Origin: Shewanella sp. MR-4
Lineage (GTDB): Bacteria; Pseudomonadota; Gammaproteobacteria; Enterobacterales; Shewanellaceae
Length of the DNA: 64,000 bases
Direction of reading: 5' to 3'
NCBI RefSeq assembly: GCF_000014685.1
Contig: NC_008321.1
Location: 992,001-1,056,000 of the forward strand
Shown: piece after piece, positions 1 through 7,870 of the stretch
Position numbering within the stretch: position 1 is the first letter of the stretch
Layout: every line of letters begins with the position of its first letter
Made by a program: the position numbers and the translations under genes
Notes under the pieces: model-generated
The model's input: the letters and a program-made list of their open reading frames with translations, nothing else
What the model was told of the DNA's origin: nothing
Database searches by the model: none

Positions 1-1468
1 CGGCGCCGTAGCGTTTCACTAGGGTTGCCTGCTCGATAAACTTTTCTTCGCCTTCCTTCAAGGAGATAGAGTTGACGATTCCCTTGCCTTGAATACATTT
101 GAGGCCCGCTTCAATCACCTCCCACTTTGAGGAGTCGATCATAATCGGCACACGGCTGATATCCGGCTCAGAGGCGATAAGATTTAAGAACTTATGCATT
201 ACCTCCACACCATCGAGCATGCCTTCGTCCATGTTGATGTCGATGATCTGCGCGCCGCTTTCTACCTGTTCACGGGCGACATCGAGCGCCTGCTCGAACT
301 TGCCTTCTTTGATCAGTTTTAAAAACTTGGCTGAGCCAGTCACGTTGGTACGTTCGCCCACGTTCACAAACAGGGTTTGGGCGTCGATAGTGAGCGGTTC
401 CAAACCCGATAAACGGCAGGCGACTGGGATCTCGGGTAATACCCGTGGCGCAAACGGCTCCACGGCTTCGCGAATGACTTTAATATGCTCGGGCGTGCTA
501 CCACAGCAGCCGCCGATAATGTTGAGCATGCCTTCACGGGCCCATTCTTGGATAACGCTCGCCATATCCTCTGGGGTTTCATCGTAACCGCCAAACTCGT
601 TTGGTAGACCCGCGTTAGGGTGCGCCGAGACATAACATTCGGCGATGCGAGACAGTTCTTCGACGTAAGGGCGCAGCTCCTTAGGGCCGAGGGCACAGTT
701 AAGGCCGATGGACAAGGGCTTGATATGGCGAAGGGAGTTATAAAAGGCTTCGGTGGTTTGTCCGGTCAGGGTTCGGCCCGAGGCATCGGTAATAGTGCCA
801 GAGATCATTACAGGCAAACGTGCTGGCGAATTTGCCCCAAAGAGTTCATCGAACACGGTTTCGATAGCAAATAAGGCGGCCTTAGCGTTTAAGGTATCGA
901 AGATGGTCTCGACCATAATGATATCGGCGCCGCCCTCAATTAAGGCGCGGGTCGATTCGCAGTAAGCGGTTACTAACTCATCGAAGTGGATATTGCGATA
1001 TCCGGGATCGTTAACATCGGGACTGATAGAGCAAGTGCGGTTAGTGGGCCCTAACACACCGGCAACATAACGGGGTTTCCCCGTGGCCTTTTCGATTTCG
1101 TCACAGGCCTCACGGGCGAGGCGCGCACCTTCACGGTTAATTTCGGCGGACAGTGACTGCATGTCGTAGTCGGCCATGGCGATAGTGGTGGCGTTAAAGG
1201 TGTTGGTTTCAATAATATCGGAACCGGCTAATAGGTAGTCGATGTGAATTTGTTTGATGATGTGTGGCTGCGTGAGCACTAACAAATCGTTATTGCCCTT
1301 AACGTCGGTATGCCAATCCTTGAAACGCTCGCCACGGTAATCGGCTTCTTCCAGCTTGTAGCCTTGGATCATAGTGCCCATAGCGCCGTCTAAAATCAGA
1401 ATGCGCTTTGACAACTGGTTGCGAATGTCTGCCAGTGTTTGGCTGGCTCGATGGAGAGATATCGCCAT
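1..1468 (-). CDS. metH: Cobalamin-dependent methionine synthase MetH, N-terminal part (cut by window edge)
   Basis: Transfers a methyl group from methyltetrahydrofolate to homocysteine through methylcobalamin, in the cytoplasm. Translating leftward from the ATG at 1468 gives an unbroken frame of about 489 residues to the left edge, beginning MAISLHRASQTLADIR. The homocysteine-binding domain is complete: the zinc ligands are Cys258 (in GLNCALG) and Cys321-Cys322 (in GGCCGST), with the same 63/64-residue spacing as in E. coli MetH. The folate-binding domain starts near residue 360 with FVNVGERTNVTGS and continues off the window. The cobalamin and reactivation domains are not visible. It is divergent from the cobC-like gene, and the neighbouring corrinoid cluster would supply its cofactor. 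Tandem met-box-like octamers lie about 95-118 bp upstream. Confidence 0.97.
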   Translation of the reverse strand, partial: MAISLHRASQTLADIRNQLSKRILILDGAMGTMIQGYKLEEADYRGERFKDWHTDVKGNNDLLVLTQPHIIKQIHIDYLLAGSDIIETNTFNATTIAMADYDMQSLSAEINREGARLAREACDEIEKATGKPRYVAGVLGPTNRTCSISPDVNDPGYRNIHFDELVTAYCESTRALIEGGADIIMVETIFDTLNAKAALFAIETVFDELFGANSPARLPVMISGTITDASGRTLTGQTTEAFYNSLRHIKPLSIGLNCALGPKELRPYVEELSRIAECYVSAHPNAGLPNEFGGYDETPEDMASVIQEWAREGMLNIIGGCCGSTPEHIKVIREAVEPFAPRVLPEIPVACRLSGLEPLTIDAQTLFVNVGERTNVTGSAKFLKLIKEGKFEQALDVAREQVESGAQIIDINMDEGMLDGVEVMHKFLNLIASEPDISRVPIMIDSSKWEVIEAGLKCIQGKGIVNSISLKEGEEKFIEQATLVKRYGA

Positions 1469-1562
1469 AAAATGATTACCTTTACTACAGCTAAGTTGAG
1501 TCCAAAGTACGCAATCGGGTGACAAATTGCATTTTATTATTGAATGTCGTTCGTTATGTTTT

Positions 1563-1586
1563 GGACATTTATACGTATAGACGTCC
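1563..1586. promoter_or_regulatory. Candidate MetJ operator (three tandem met boxes)
   Basis: Three adjacent octamers, GGACATTT, ATACGTAT and AGACGTCC, match the known met-box consensus AGACGTCT at 5, 6 and 7 of 8 positions. MetJ binds such boxes cooperatively in tandem. The site lies between divergent metH and the cobC-like gene. Repression of metH is an inference. Confidence 0.5.
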
Positions 1587-1678
1587 ATAATACGCGACAT
1601 CGGATTGTCAGGGCAAGGCTAAAGTTGGTATAGCATAGGCGAGATAACCCAGATAAAAACGATAAAAGGAAAGATCAG

Positions 1679-2401
1679 ATGAAGCAGCTCAGGTTATTAC
1701 TGTTACGCCATGGAGAATGCGAGGGCGGGGCGATTTTACGTGGCCGAGTCGATGTGCCACTGAGCGACAAGGGCTGGCGGCAGATGTCGGCGGCGGTGGA
1801 GGCGCAGGCGACTGTGTGCCACGGCATTTATAGCTCGACCTCAAGGCGCTGCGCCGAGTTTGCCAAGGCCTTTGCGGCTGAGCTGCATTCGAGTGCGTCC
1901 GTGGGCATGAGTTTAGATGCGCCCGCGCCTTTGCCGCTGAAGGTCAACTTGCTGGAGGAGTTACAGGAAATAGCCTTCGGCGATTGGGATGGTTGCCTGC
2001 TCGATGACTTATATCAACGCGACGGCGAGCGGATGGCGGCCTATTGGCAGAATCCCTGGGAGGTGACGCCGCCCAATGGCGAAGCCATGGCAAGTTTCGA
2101 AGCCCGAGTCGATGGGGCGATAGAACAAATCCTCGATAAAGAGTTTGCCCTGCTGGCGATGGATGATGAACAGGCCCACGGCGAGTTTAATGCCAATGCA
2201 CCCGCGGCCAATATCTGGGTAGTGACCCACGGCGGGGTTATTCGCCATTTGATGTCAAGGGCGCTTGGGGCGGTGAAAACCTTAGGTTTTTACAGTCAGC
2301 TCGCCTTACCCGTGGCGGCGGTGGTGACGATTAATGTCCTCGAGGATGAGCAAGGTAAAAGATACTGGCGTTTAGACTGGCCCTCGGGCCACTGTGAGTA
2401 G
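1679..2401 (+). CDS. cobC: Histidine phosphatase, probable alpha-ribazole phosphatase
   Basis: Member of the phosphoglycerate-mutase-like histidine phosphatase superfamily, 240 aa. The catalytic RHGE motif is at residues 10-13 (phospho-accepting His11) and the second catalytic histidine is in THGG at 183-186. CobC removes the phosphate from alpha-ribazole phosphate or adenosylcobalamin phosphate at the end of nucleotide-loop assembly. That role is suggested mainly by position: the gene lies directly upstream of a B12 riboswitch and cobT/cobS/cobU. The ATG at 1679 follows a GGAAAGATCAG ribosome site. At 240 aa it is somewhat longer than the roughly 200-aa enterobacterial CobC, so another phosphatase activity cannot be excluded. 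Confidence 0.8.
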   Translation: MKQLRLLLLRHGECEGGAILRGRVDVPLSDKGWRQMSAAVEAQATVCHGIYSSTSRRCAEFAKAFAAELHSSASVGMSLDAPAPLPLKVNLLEELQEIAFGDWDGCLLDDLYQRDGERMAAYWQNPWEVTPPNGEAMASFEARVDGAIEQILDKEFALLAMDDEQAHGEFNANAPAANIWVVTHGGVIRHLMSRALGAVKTLGFYSQLALPVAAVVTINVLEDEQGKRYWRLDWPSGHCE

Positions 2402-2534
2402 CTTAAACGCATCTGCCATCGGTATGATGAAAATTTTCTGATTTAAACAGCATTGCCTAATGAGCAAGATATAGGATAATGCTTTTCCCTGACGTTTGAG
2501 CCAGATAACGAACCCAGTACGTTAAGCTCAAAGG

Positions 2535-2730
2535 TCGCAGAAATAGGTGTTAGGAATTTTGTGCGATTGAGTGCTATTGCTTAAAGGCAACAGTATTTAA
2601 GCGCGCCGGATAACCCAAACATAATAGGGAATCGGGGAGCTGCCCGTCAGTAGCCCGAACTGTACCCGCAACTGTGAGTAGTCGAAGCATTTTGCTTCTT
2701 ACCTACGAGTCAGGATACCTGCCTATTTCT
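2535..2730 (+). ncRNA. Cobalamin (AdoCbl) riboswitch
   Basis: The aptamer hallmarks are present in order. An AATAGGTGTTAGG 5' element lies near 2541, a conserved core GCCCGAACTGTACCCGCAAC lies near 2653-2672, and a B12 box, GTCAGGATACCTGCC, lies at 2709-2723. It sits upstream of btuD and the corrinoid operon, as expected for B12-repressed uptake and salvage genes. Boundaries are approximate because the outer P1 stem was not folded computationally. Confidence 0.93.
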
Positions 2731-2753
2731 GTTTTCGCTGCGTGCAGCCTTAG

Positions 2754-2778
2754 TTCTCGAGCGGGTAACTCGAGGGAG
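2754..2778 (+). promoter_or_regulatory. Putative riboswitch expression platform: SD-adjacent hairpin
   Basis: CTCGAG at 2756-2761 can pair with CTCGAG at 2769-2774 around a 7-nt loop. The strong Shine-Dalgarno GGGAG (2774-2778) begins at the last base of the stem, and two further G residues could pair with U by wobble. This fits translational control by ribosome-site occlusion. No U-tract follows, so it is not an intrinsic terminator. Confidence 0.5.
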
Positions 2779-2784
2779 CAGAAG

Positions 2785-2871
2785 ATGACATTAATGAGTT
2801 TCGCCCTGTTGGCCCAAGCGGCGGCAGGCACAAATAACACCAATCAATATCCATGTGGGAGCAATCGTTAG
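2785..2871 (+). CDS. Short leader ORF (28 aa) between riboswitch and btuD
   Basis: A 28-residue frame, MTLMSFALLAQAAAG followed by a polar tail ending in GSNR, has a strong GGGAG ribosome site 6 nt before its ATG. That site lies at the hairpin behind the B12 aptamer. Its stop TAG (2869-2871) overlaps the GTG at 2871 and directly precedes the ATG at 2874, so its translation could be coupled to btuD. The N-terminal half is hydrophobic but too short for a convincing secreted product. I recognise no family. It could act purely as a translational relay for the riboswitch. A longer frame running back through the aptamer is not credible. Confidence 0.4.
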   Translation: MTLMSFALLAQAAAGTNNTNQYPCGSNR

Positions 2872-2873
2872 TG

Positions 2874-3839
2874 ATGCATTCCACATCGAGCCTTGCGCCC
2901 TTAGCGCCCGCTGCGACTTCCGCCAATATGGCACTTCAAGTGAGCCAATTGAGCTGGGCGATTGAGGGAAAAACCATTCTCTCGGAGATAAGCTTTGCCC
3001 TGCCGAAGGGGGAAATGCTCGGGCTGATTGGCCCCAATGGCGCGGGTAAATCCAGTTTGCTGCGCTGTTTATACCGCTTTATTCGCCCTGCTAAAGGGCA
3101 TATCAGCCTGTTTTCGCAGGATATTAGCGAACTGTCGCCCAAGGCGTTTGCCTGTAAAGTGGCGGTGGTGCAGCAGGATACGCCGCAATATTTCGATATG
3201 ACCACAGAGCAATTGGTTGCCATGGGACTCACGCCCCATAAGGGGATGTTTGATAGCCATTCCAGCGAAGACAGTGACAAGATTGCCAAGGCGCTGGACA
3301 AGGTCGGCCTGAGTCATAAAGTGCATCAGCAATACGATCGATTATCGGGCGGTGAGAAGCAGCGCGCCCTGATCGCCCGTGCCATAGTGCAGCAGCCGCA
3401 GTTATTGATTTTAGATGAGCCGACAAATCACCTCGATATCCGCTATCAAATTCAAATCTTAGAGCTAGTGCGAAGCCTTGGGATCAGCGTCATCGCCTCG
3501 ATTCATGACCTGAATTTAGCCAGCGCCCTGTGCGACCACTTATTGCTACTGGATAAAGGGCTGGTGAGTGCCATGGGCACGCCGGCTCAGGTGTTAACCG
3601 AAGAACGTATCGCCGAAGTGTTTGGAGTATGCGCCCAAGTGACGCCCCATCCACAGCATGGTAACCCCTTGATTAATTACTTTTATGGTTATCAAAAGCC
3701 TAAGAGCGATACTGCGGACGCAGCGAGTGACTCCCACCCAGTTTCGGCTCAAGCGTTACCTCCTGTGGCCTGCGCCTGTCATAACCCCGGGGCGCCTAAC
3801 GCGGCCTTGCACAAGCATAGCGTTGAACCCACGCCATGA
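2874..3839 (+). CDS. btuD: Corrinoid (B12) ABC transporter ATP-binding protein
   Basis: ATPase of a BtuCDF-type vitamin B12 importer on the cytoplasmic face of the inner membrane. From the ATG at 2874 (321 aa), Walker A GPNGAGKSS is at about 53-61, the signature LSGGEKQR at 157-164, and Walker B LLILDEP at 177-183 followed by TNHLD. In-frame alternatives are GTG 2871 and ATG 2853. The GGGAG at 2857-2861 lies inside the frame of the longest version, so a later start is preferred. Compared with the usual 250-260 aa family, it has a C-terminal extension of about 60 residues with Cys and His (CACH, HKHS). Its stop overlaps the btuC start (ATGA). A siderophore importer is a weaker alternative, given the riboswitch and cob genes. 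Confidence 0.9.
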   Translation: MHSTSSLAPLAPAATSANMALQVSQLSWAIEGKTILSEISFALPKGEMLGLIGPNGAGKSSLLRCLYRFIRPAKGHISLFSQDISELSPKAFACKVAVVQQDTPQYFDMTTEQLVAMGLTPHKGMFDSHSSEDSDKIAKALDKVGLSHKVHQQYDRLSGGEKQRALIARAIVQQPQLLILDEPTNHLDIRYQIQILELVRSLGISVIASIHDLNLASALCDHLLLLDKGLVSAMGTPAQVLTEERIAEVFGVCAQVTPHPQHGNPLINYFYGYQKPKSDTADAASDSHPVSAQALPPVACACHNPGAPNAALHKHSVEPTP

Positions 3840-4984
3840 TAGACACACTCAAATTGGTGACCATGAATTTTTTTAGCCACATTTTTACGCCGCTCACCCG
3901 CCAGCAATGGCTGATTTTAGGCTTGGCGGGCTTTGCCCTGCTCACCCCCATCGCTGCCGCGAGTTTTGGCGCGGCAAACATTAGCTTTTTAGATGTGCTG
4001 CATGTGTTTATCAATAAACTTAGTCAGCTGTTTATGGCTGATGAGGCCGTGAGCTCCAGCAGCATGACAGAGCGGATTGTGATGGAGCTGCGACTGCCAC
4101 GGATTTTACTCGCCTTTGTGGCGGGGGCAGGGCTGTCTTTGGCGGGGAGCGTGCTGCAAACCGTGACCCGTAACCCCCTTGCCGATCCTTATCTGTTCGG
4201 CATTAGCTCCGGCGCCTCCTTTGGTGCCGTGGTCATGCTGACCCTGTTTACCAGTTCTGGCCTGTTTGGCAATGGGGGCGCCATTGCCAACTCAGGGATT
4301 TTTAGCGGTTCGGGCAGCTTTGCGGGGCTGCTCTGGTTGAGCTTACCCTTTGGCGCCTTTATTGGTGCCAGTCTGTCGGTGCTAATCGTGCTGGCGTTAG
4401 CAGGGTTAGGCCTTAAGAGCCAGGTAGAGCGGATGTTGCTCTCTGGCGTAGCCACCTCCTTTATGTTTGGCGCGTTAACCAGTTTACTGCTGTACTTTGC
4501 CAGCCCGCAGGCCACCGCATCGGTATTGTTTTGGAGCCTTGGCAGTTTTGCTAAGGCCAGTTGGTCGCTGTTGGTGCTGCCGTCCTTAGTGGTGCTGGTG
4601 AGCTTTTTGATTATTCTCGGTTGGAAGCGCCAAATCATGGCGTTGCAGGCGGGGGATGAAACGGCCCATACCTTAGGGGTGAATGTGCCTAAGCTGCGCC
4701 TCAATATGCTGCTGCTCTGCTCGCTTATCACCGCCATTTTAGTGGCGACCTGTGGCGGCATTGGCTTTGTCGGCTTGATGATCCCGCACACAGTACGTTT
4801 GTTATTCCCCGGTCGTCAGCCCATCTTATTGACGGGGCTGGTGGGCGGCCTGTTTATGGTGTGGATAGATGTGCTCGCCCGATGTTTGCTTGGCAATCAG
4901 GAATTACCCGTAGGGATTATTACTGCCGCGATTGGTAGCTTCTTCTTTTTGCTGATTTTGCGTCGGCGCAAGCTATCGAATTAG
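3836..4984 (+). CDS. btuC: Corrinoid ABC transporter permease (FecCD family)
   Basis: Multi-spanning inner-membrane permease of the FecCD/BtuC family, 382 aa. It pairs with the upstream ATPase and with the periplasmic binding protein encoded at the far end of the cluster. Family features include LPRILLAFVAGAGLSLAGS near residues 88-106, the ITRNPLADP-like segment VTRNPLADPYLFGIS, and the C-terminal GLMIPHTVRLLFPG loop that contacts the ATPase. The start overlaps the btuD stop by 4 bp. An ATG at 3863 is a possible later start, and neither has a strong ribosome site. The length slightly exceeds the usual 320-350 aa because of N-terminal residues and a Gly/Ser-rich loop near residue 150. Confidence 0.93.
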   Translation: MIDTLKLVTMNFFSHIFTPLTRQQWLILGLAGFALLTPIAAASFGAANISFLDVLHVFINKLSQLFMADEAVSSSSMTERIVMELRLPRILLAFVAGAGLSLAGSVLQTVTRNPLADPYLFGISSGASFGAVVMLTLFTSSGLFGNGGAIANSGIFSGSGSFAGLLWLSLPFGAFIGASLSVLIVLALAGLGLKSQVERMLLSGVATSFMFGALTSLLLYFASPQATASVLFWSLGSFAKASWSLLVLPSLVVLVSFLIILGWKRQIMALQAGDETAHTLGVNVPKLRLNMLLLCSLITAILVATCGGIGFVGLMIPHTVRLLFPGRQPILLTGLVGGLFMVWIDVLARCLLGNQELPVGIITAAIGSFFFLLILRRRKLSN

Positions 4985-5000
4985 TTGTTTGCACGCTGAT

Positions 5001-5044
5001 GTTGATAAGCAATTGTTCGATAAGTGATTGTTGAAAGAGAAATT
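5001..5044. repeat. Degenerate 14-15 bp tandem repeat, left block
   Basis: Three successive units begin with GTT and end in AATT or GATT: GTTGATAAGCAATT, GTTCGATAAGTGATT and GTTGAAAGAGAAATT. They lie just after btuC and resemble the better-conserved block at 5130-5199. Confidence 0.45.
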
Positions 5045-5129
5045 GCCCAACTCGAATGAGCCAAATTCGTACTTAGTGCGTATAGCAAATCGCTGCCGAA
5101 TGCGTCGTAGTGGTTGTTCTAGAATTGTA

Positions 5130-5199
5130 GTTGCGAACGCATCGTTGCGAACAAATCGTTGCGAACGAATAGTTGTAAATGAATAGCTGCGAGCGTATT
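5130..5199. repeat. 14-bp tandem repeat, five units
   Basis: Five direct 14-bp units are visible: GTTGCGAACGCATC, GTTGCGAACAAATC, GTTGCGAACGAATA, GTTGTAAATGAATA and GCTGCGAGCGTATT. Units 1-3 differ by one to three bases and units 4-5 are more diverged. The array fills the 274-bp gap between btuC and cobT, which otherwise shows no gene. Confidence 0.8.
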
Positions 5200-5258
5200 A
5201 GCCAATAAGTTATGAGTAGCGGCTCCACATGGGAGCCTAAATTGCCACTGGAGCGTGA

Positions 5259-6311
5259 ATGTCTCAATCTACCCTGTTATTTCAAATCGAGCCTGCGAGT
5301 CGAGCGCAGGATCAGTTTATTCAACAAAAGATCGATCTGAAGACTAAGCCGCCGGGCGCTCTGGGGTTGTTAGAACCCTTGGCGCTGCAAATTGCCCGCA
5401 TTCAAGGGCCTAAGCAATTAGAGATAGTGAACCCAACCATGTTGGTGTTTGCTGGGGATCATGGGATTGCCGCCGAAGGCGTGTCGATAGCCCCGAGCGA
5501 AGTCACGCGGCAAATGGTGCAAAACTTTGCCCATGGCGGCGCGGCTATCAATGTGTTTTGTCGCCAACTAGGCTTCAATCTCGAAGTGATTGATTGCGGT
5601 ATTTTAACCCCGGTTGAGGGTGTCGAAGGCATTATAGACCAACGCCTTGGCGCCGGCACTGGCGCAATTCACTTAGAGCCAGCGATGAGTTTAGCTTGTG
5701 TGGACAAGGGCTTTGCCATGGCGCAGGCGTTAATCGAGCGCCACCACCAAGCGGGTTGTAACTTGGTCGCCTTTGGCGAGATGGGCATAGGCAACACCTC
5801 TTCCGCTGCGGCGATTATGGCGGCCATCATGCAACTCGATGTGGCCGACTGTGTTGGCCGTGGCACGGGGATCAGTAGCGAAACCTTAGAGCGTAAACAG
5901 ATGCTTATCGAACTCGCACTGCTGTTACATCAGAGTGCGATGACAGGGCCAAAGCAAGTGCTGGCCTGTTTGGGCGGCTTTGAAATTGTGCAAATGACGG
6001 GGGCCATGCTCGCCGCCGCCGAGCGCAAGATGCTGGTCGTGGTGGATGGTTTTATTGCAACCGCGGCGGCTTTGGTTGCCGTGACTATCAATGCCCATGT
6101 GCGGGATTATTTGATTTTTGCCCACCGCTCCGAGGAGCAAGGTCATCAGCGGATGTTGGAACATTTAAAGGCTAAACCATTGTTATCTTTGGGGCTGAGA
6201 TTAGGCGAAGGCACGGGCGCTGCCTTGGCATTACCGTTAATTCAAGCCGCAGTAAATTTTTACAATCAAATGGCGAGTTTTAGTGATGCCGGGATTGAGG
6301 CTGTTGTATGA
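5259..6311 (+). CDS. cobT: Nicotinate-nucleotide--dimethylbenzimidazole phosphoribosyltransferase
   Basis: Makes alpha-ribazole phosphate from nicotinate mononucleotide and a lower-ligand base such as dimethylbenzimidazole, in nucleotide-loop assembly. The protein is 350 aa, the usual CobT length. Recognisable segments are KPPGALGLLEPLA near residues 30-42, FAGDHGIAAEGVS near 67-79, and GEGTGAAL at 316-323. Glu317 falls at the same number as the catalytic base of Salmonella CobT. The ATG at 5259 has GGAG 6 nt upstream. A 97-bp gap separates it from cobS. Confidence 0.97.
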   Translation: MSQSTLLFQIEPASRAQDQFIQQKIDLKTKPPGALGLLEPLALQIARIQGPKQLEIVNPTMLVFAGDHGIAAEGVSIAPSEVTRQMVQNFAHGGAAINVFCRQLGFNLEVIDCGILTPVEGVEGIIDQRLGAGTGAIHLEPAMSLACVDKGFAMAQALIERHHQAGCNLVAFGEMGIGNTSSAAAIMAAIMQLDVADCVGRGTGISSETLERKQMLIELALLLHQSAMTGPKQVLACLGGFEIVQMTGAMLAAAERKMLVVVDGFIATAAALVAVTINAHVRDYLIFAHRSEEQGHQRMLEHLKAKPLLSLGLRLGEGTGAALALPLIQAAVNFYNQMASFSDAGIEAVV

Positions 6312-6407
6312 TGTGCCCTGCTAAGTGTCTTATTTAAAATAATAACTTTTAGCTAACCGTTTTAATCTTAAACCTTGCAGCAAGTGTTAATTCACTAAGG
6401 ATGCTTT

Positions 6408-7196
6408 ATGTCAGAACGCGAAAGCTGGCACAAAGAGATAGATTTGTTTTTAGTGGCCATGGGCTATTTTACCCGCATTCCTATGCCCAAATGGGTTGAG
6501 GTCGATGCCGACAAACTCAATAAAGCCAGCCGTTACTTTGGGTTAGTGGGTCTGCTGGTGGGGCTACTCAGTGCCATCGTGTTTTGGCTTACCCAAAACT
6601 GGTTGCCCGCCGGCGTGTCTGTACTGCTGTCGATGGTCACAGGCGTGCTGCTCACGGGCGGTTTTCACGAGGACGGTTTAGCCGATACCTTCGATGGTTT
6701 CGGTGGCGGTTGGACGGCGGAAGACAAGCTGCGGATCATGAAAGACTCTCGCCTAGGCAGCTACGGCGCCTTGGCTTTGATGCTCGTGCTGATGCTCAAG
6801 TGGCAATTATTAGTGGAACTCGCGCTTTATGATCCTGTGGTTGCAGGCTCGGCGATGATAGTCGCCCACACTGTGAGCCGTGTCGTTGCCGCCAGCCTTA
6901 TCTTTACCGAGAAATACGTGCGCGACGATGAATCCAGTAAATCCAAGCCGTTAGCGCAGCATCAAGGTATTAATGAACTGTTTATTTTGATCGCCAGCGG
7001 TGTGTTAGTGCTGTTGGTGCTTAAGGGCATTGCCGCGTTGTCGTTGTTACTGGTGATGATTGGCCTACGCCGTTTGATTGTGGTGATCTTTAGACGCCAA
7101 ATCGGTGGCTACACGGGTGATACCTTAGGCGCGGCGCAACAGATCTGCGAAATCGTCTGTTACTTCGTGCTGCTCGTTGTGGGTAGCATACTGTGA
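6408..7196 (+). CDS. cobS: Adenosylcobinamide-GDP ribazoletransferase (cobalamin synthase)
   Basis: Integral inner-membrane enzyme joining adenosylcobinamide-GDP to alpha-ribazole or its phosphate, the last assembly step. It is 262 aa with about six hydrophobic segments. The signature GGFHEDGLADTFDGFGGG is at residues 84-101, followed by KDSRLGSYGA. The ATG follows an AAGGA ribosome site. The stop TGA overlaps the cobU start GTG, so the two are probably translationally coupled. They also act consecutively, since CobU makes the GDP-activated substrate. Confidence 0.96.
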   Translation: MSERESWHKEIDLFLVAMGYFTRIPMPKWVEVDADKLNKASRYFGLVGLLVGLLSAIVFWLTQNWLPAGVSVLLSMVTGVLLTGGFHEDGLADTFDGFGGGWTAEDKLRIMKDSRLGSYGALALMLVLMLKWQLLVELALYDPVVAGSAMIVAHTVSRVVAASLIFTEKYVRDDESSKSKPLAQHQGINELFILIASGVLVLLVLKGIAALSLLLVMIGLRRLIVVIFRRQIGGYTGDTLGAAQQICEIVCYFVLLVVGSIL

Positions 7197-7795
7197 TCCA
7201 TTTAGTGCTAGGCGGCGCGCGTAGCGGTAAGAGCCGCTACGGCGAAGCCTTAGTGCGCCAGTATACCGCCCTCGGATTTGATGCCTGCTATCTGGCGACT
7301 GCACAGGCGCTCGATGCCGAAATGAGCAGTCGCATTCGTTTACATCAGGATGGACGTGCCAAGGATGATATCGACTGGCAACTCGTCGAAGAACCCTTGG
7401 CATTAACCGCCAAGCTCAAACACTTAGCCAAACCCGGCCGAGTGATTTTGGTGGATTGTTTAACGCTTTGGCTCACCAATCAACTACTTGCACAAAGCCC
7501 CGAGGCCGAGCCCGCCTCAACGGAATCGGACTTTGCCTTGGATTTTGCCAGTTCTCGCCATGAGCCTTTAGAACACTGGCGGCAGCAACGCGCCGATTTT
7601 ATCCAGACCTTAAGCACCCTTGAGGGCGTAGTGATTTTAATCAGCAATGAGGTCGGCTCTGGCATTGTGCCCTTGGGCGAATTGAGTCGTCAGTTTGTCG
7701 ATGAGGCAGGTTGGTTAAATCAGGCCGTTGCCGAGGTGGCGGATAATGTGACCTTAGTGGTGGCGGGTCTGCCACTGGTGCTTAAATCCAGCTAA
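7193..7795 (+). CDS. cobU: Bifunctional adenosylcobinamide kinase / cobinamide-phosphate guanylyltransferase
   Basis: Phosphorylates adenosylcobinamide and transfers GMP to form adenosylcobinamide-GDP. The protein is 200 aa. The P-loop GGARSGKS is at residues 7-14, and RIRLHQ carries His51, corresponding to the guanylylated histidine region of the family. DCLTLWLTN and SNEVGSGIVP follow as expected. The GTG start overlaps the cobS stop by 4 bp (GTGA), which explains the lack of an independent strong ribosome site. Confidence 0.96.
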   Translation: MIHLVLGGARSGKSRYGEALVRQYTALGFDACYLATAQALDAEMSSRIRLHQDGRAKDDIDWQLVEEPLALTAKLKHLAKPGRVILVDCLTLWLTNQLLAQSPEAEPASTESDFALDFASSRHEPLEHWRQQRADFIQTLSTLEGVVILISNEVGSGIVPLGELSRQFVDEAGWLNQAVAEVADNVTLVVAGLPLVLKSS

Positions 7796-7870
7796 GACAG
7801 AGTGTTATCAACGCATTCTTAGTGAGGGAGCGAACCGTTTCCCCGTTAGTTTATTTTCCTCTGTTGAGTG

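Noticed and set aside
2674..2871. 65-aa frame starting inside the cobalamin aptamer
   Set aside because: It would require translating the conserved B12 box. Only its last 28 codons, from the ATG at 2785, have a ribosome site.
4189..4791. 200-aa antisense frame in btuC
   Set aside because: btuC is a clear conserved permease; the antisense frame has no ribosome site or family features.
5130..5199. Short repeats as a CRISPR array
   Set aside because: Units are 14 bp and contiguous without spacers, and no cas genes are present.
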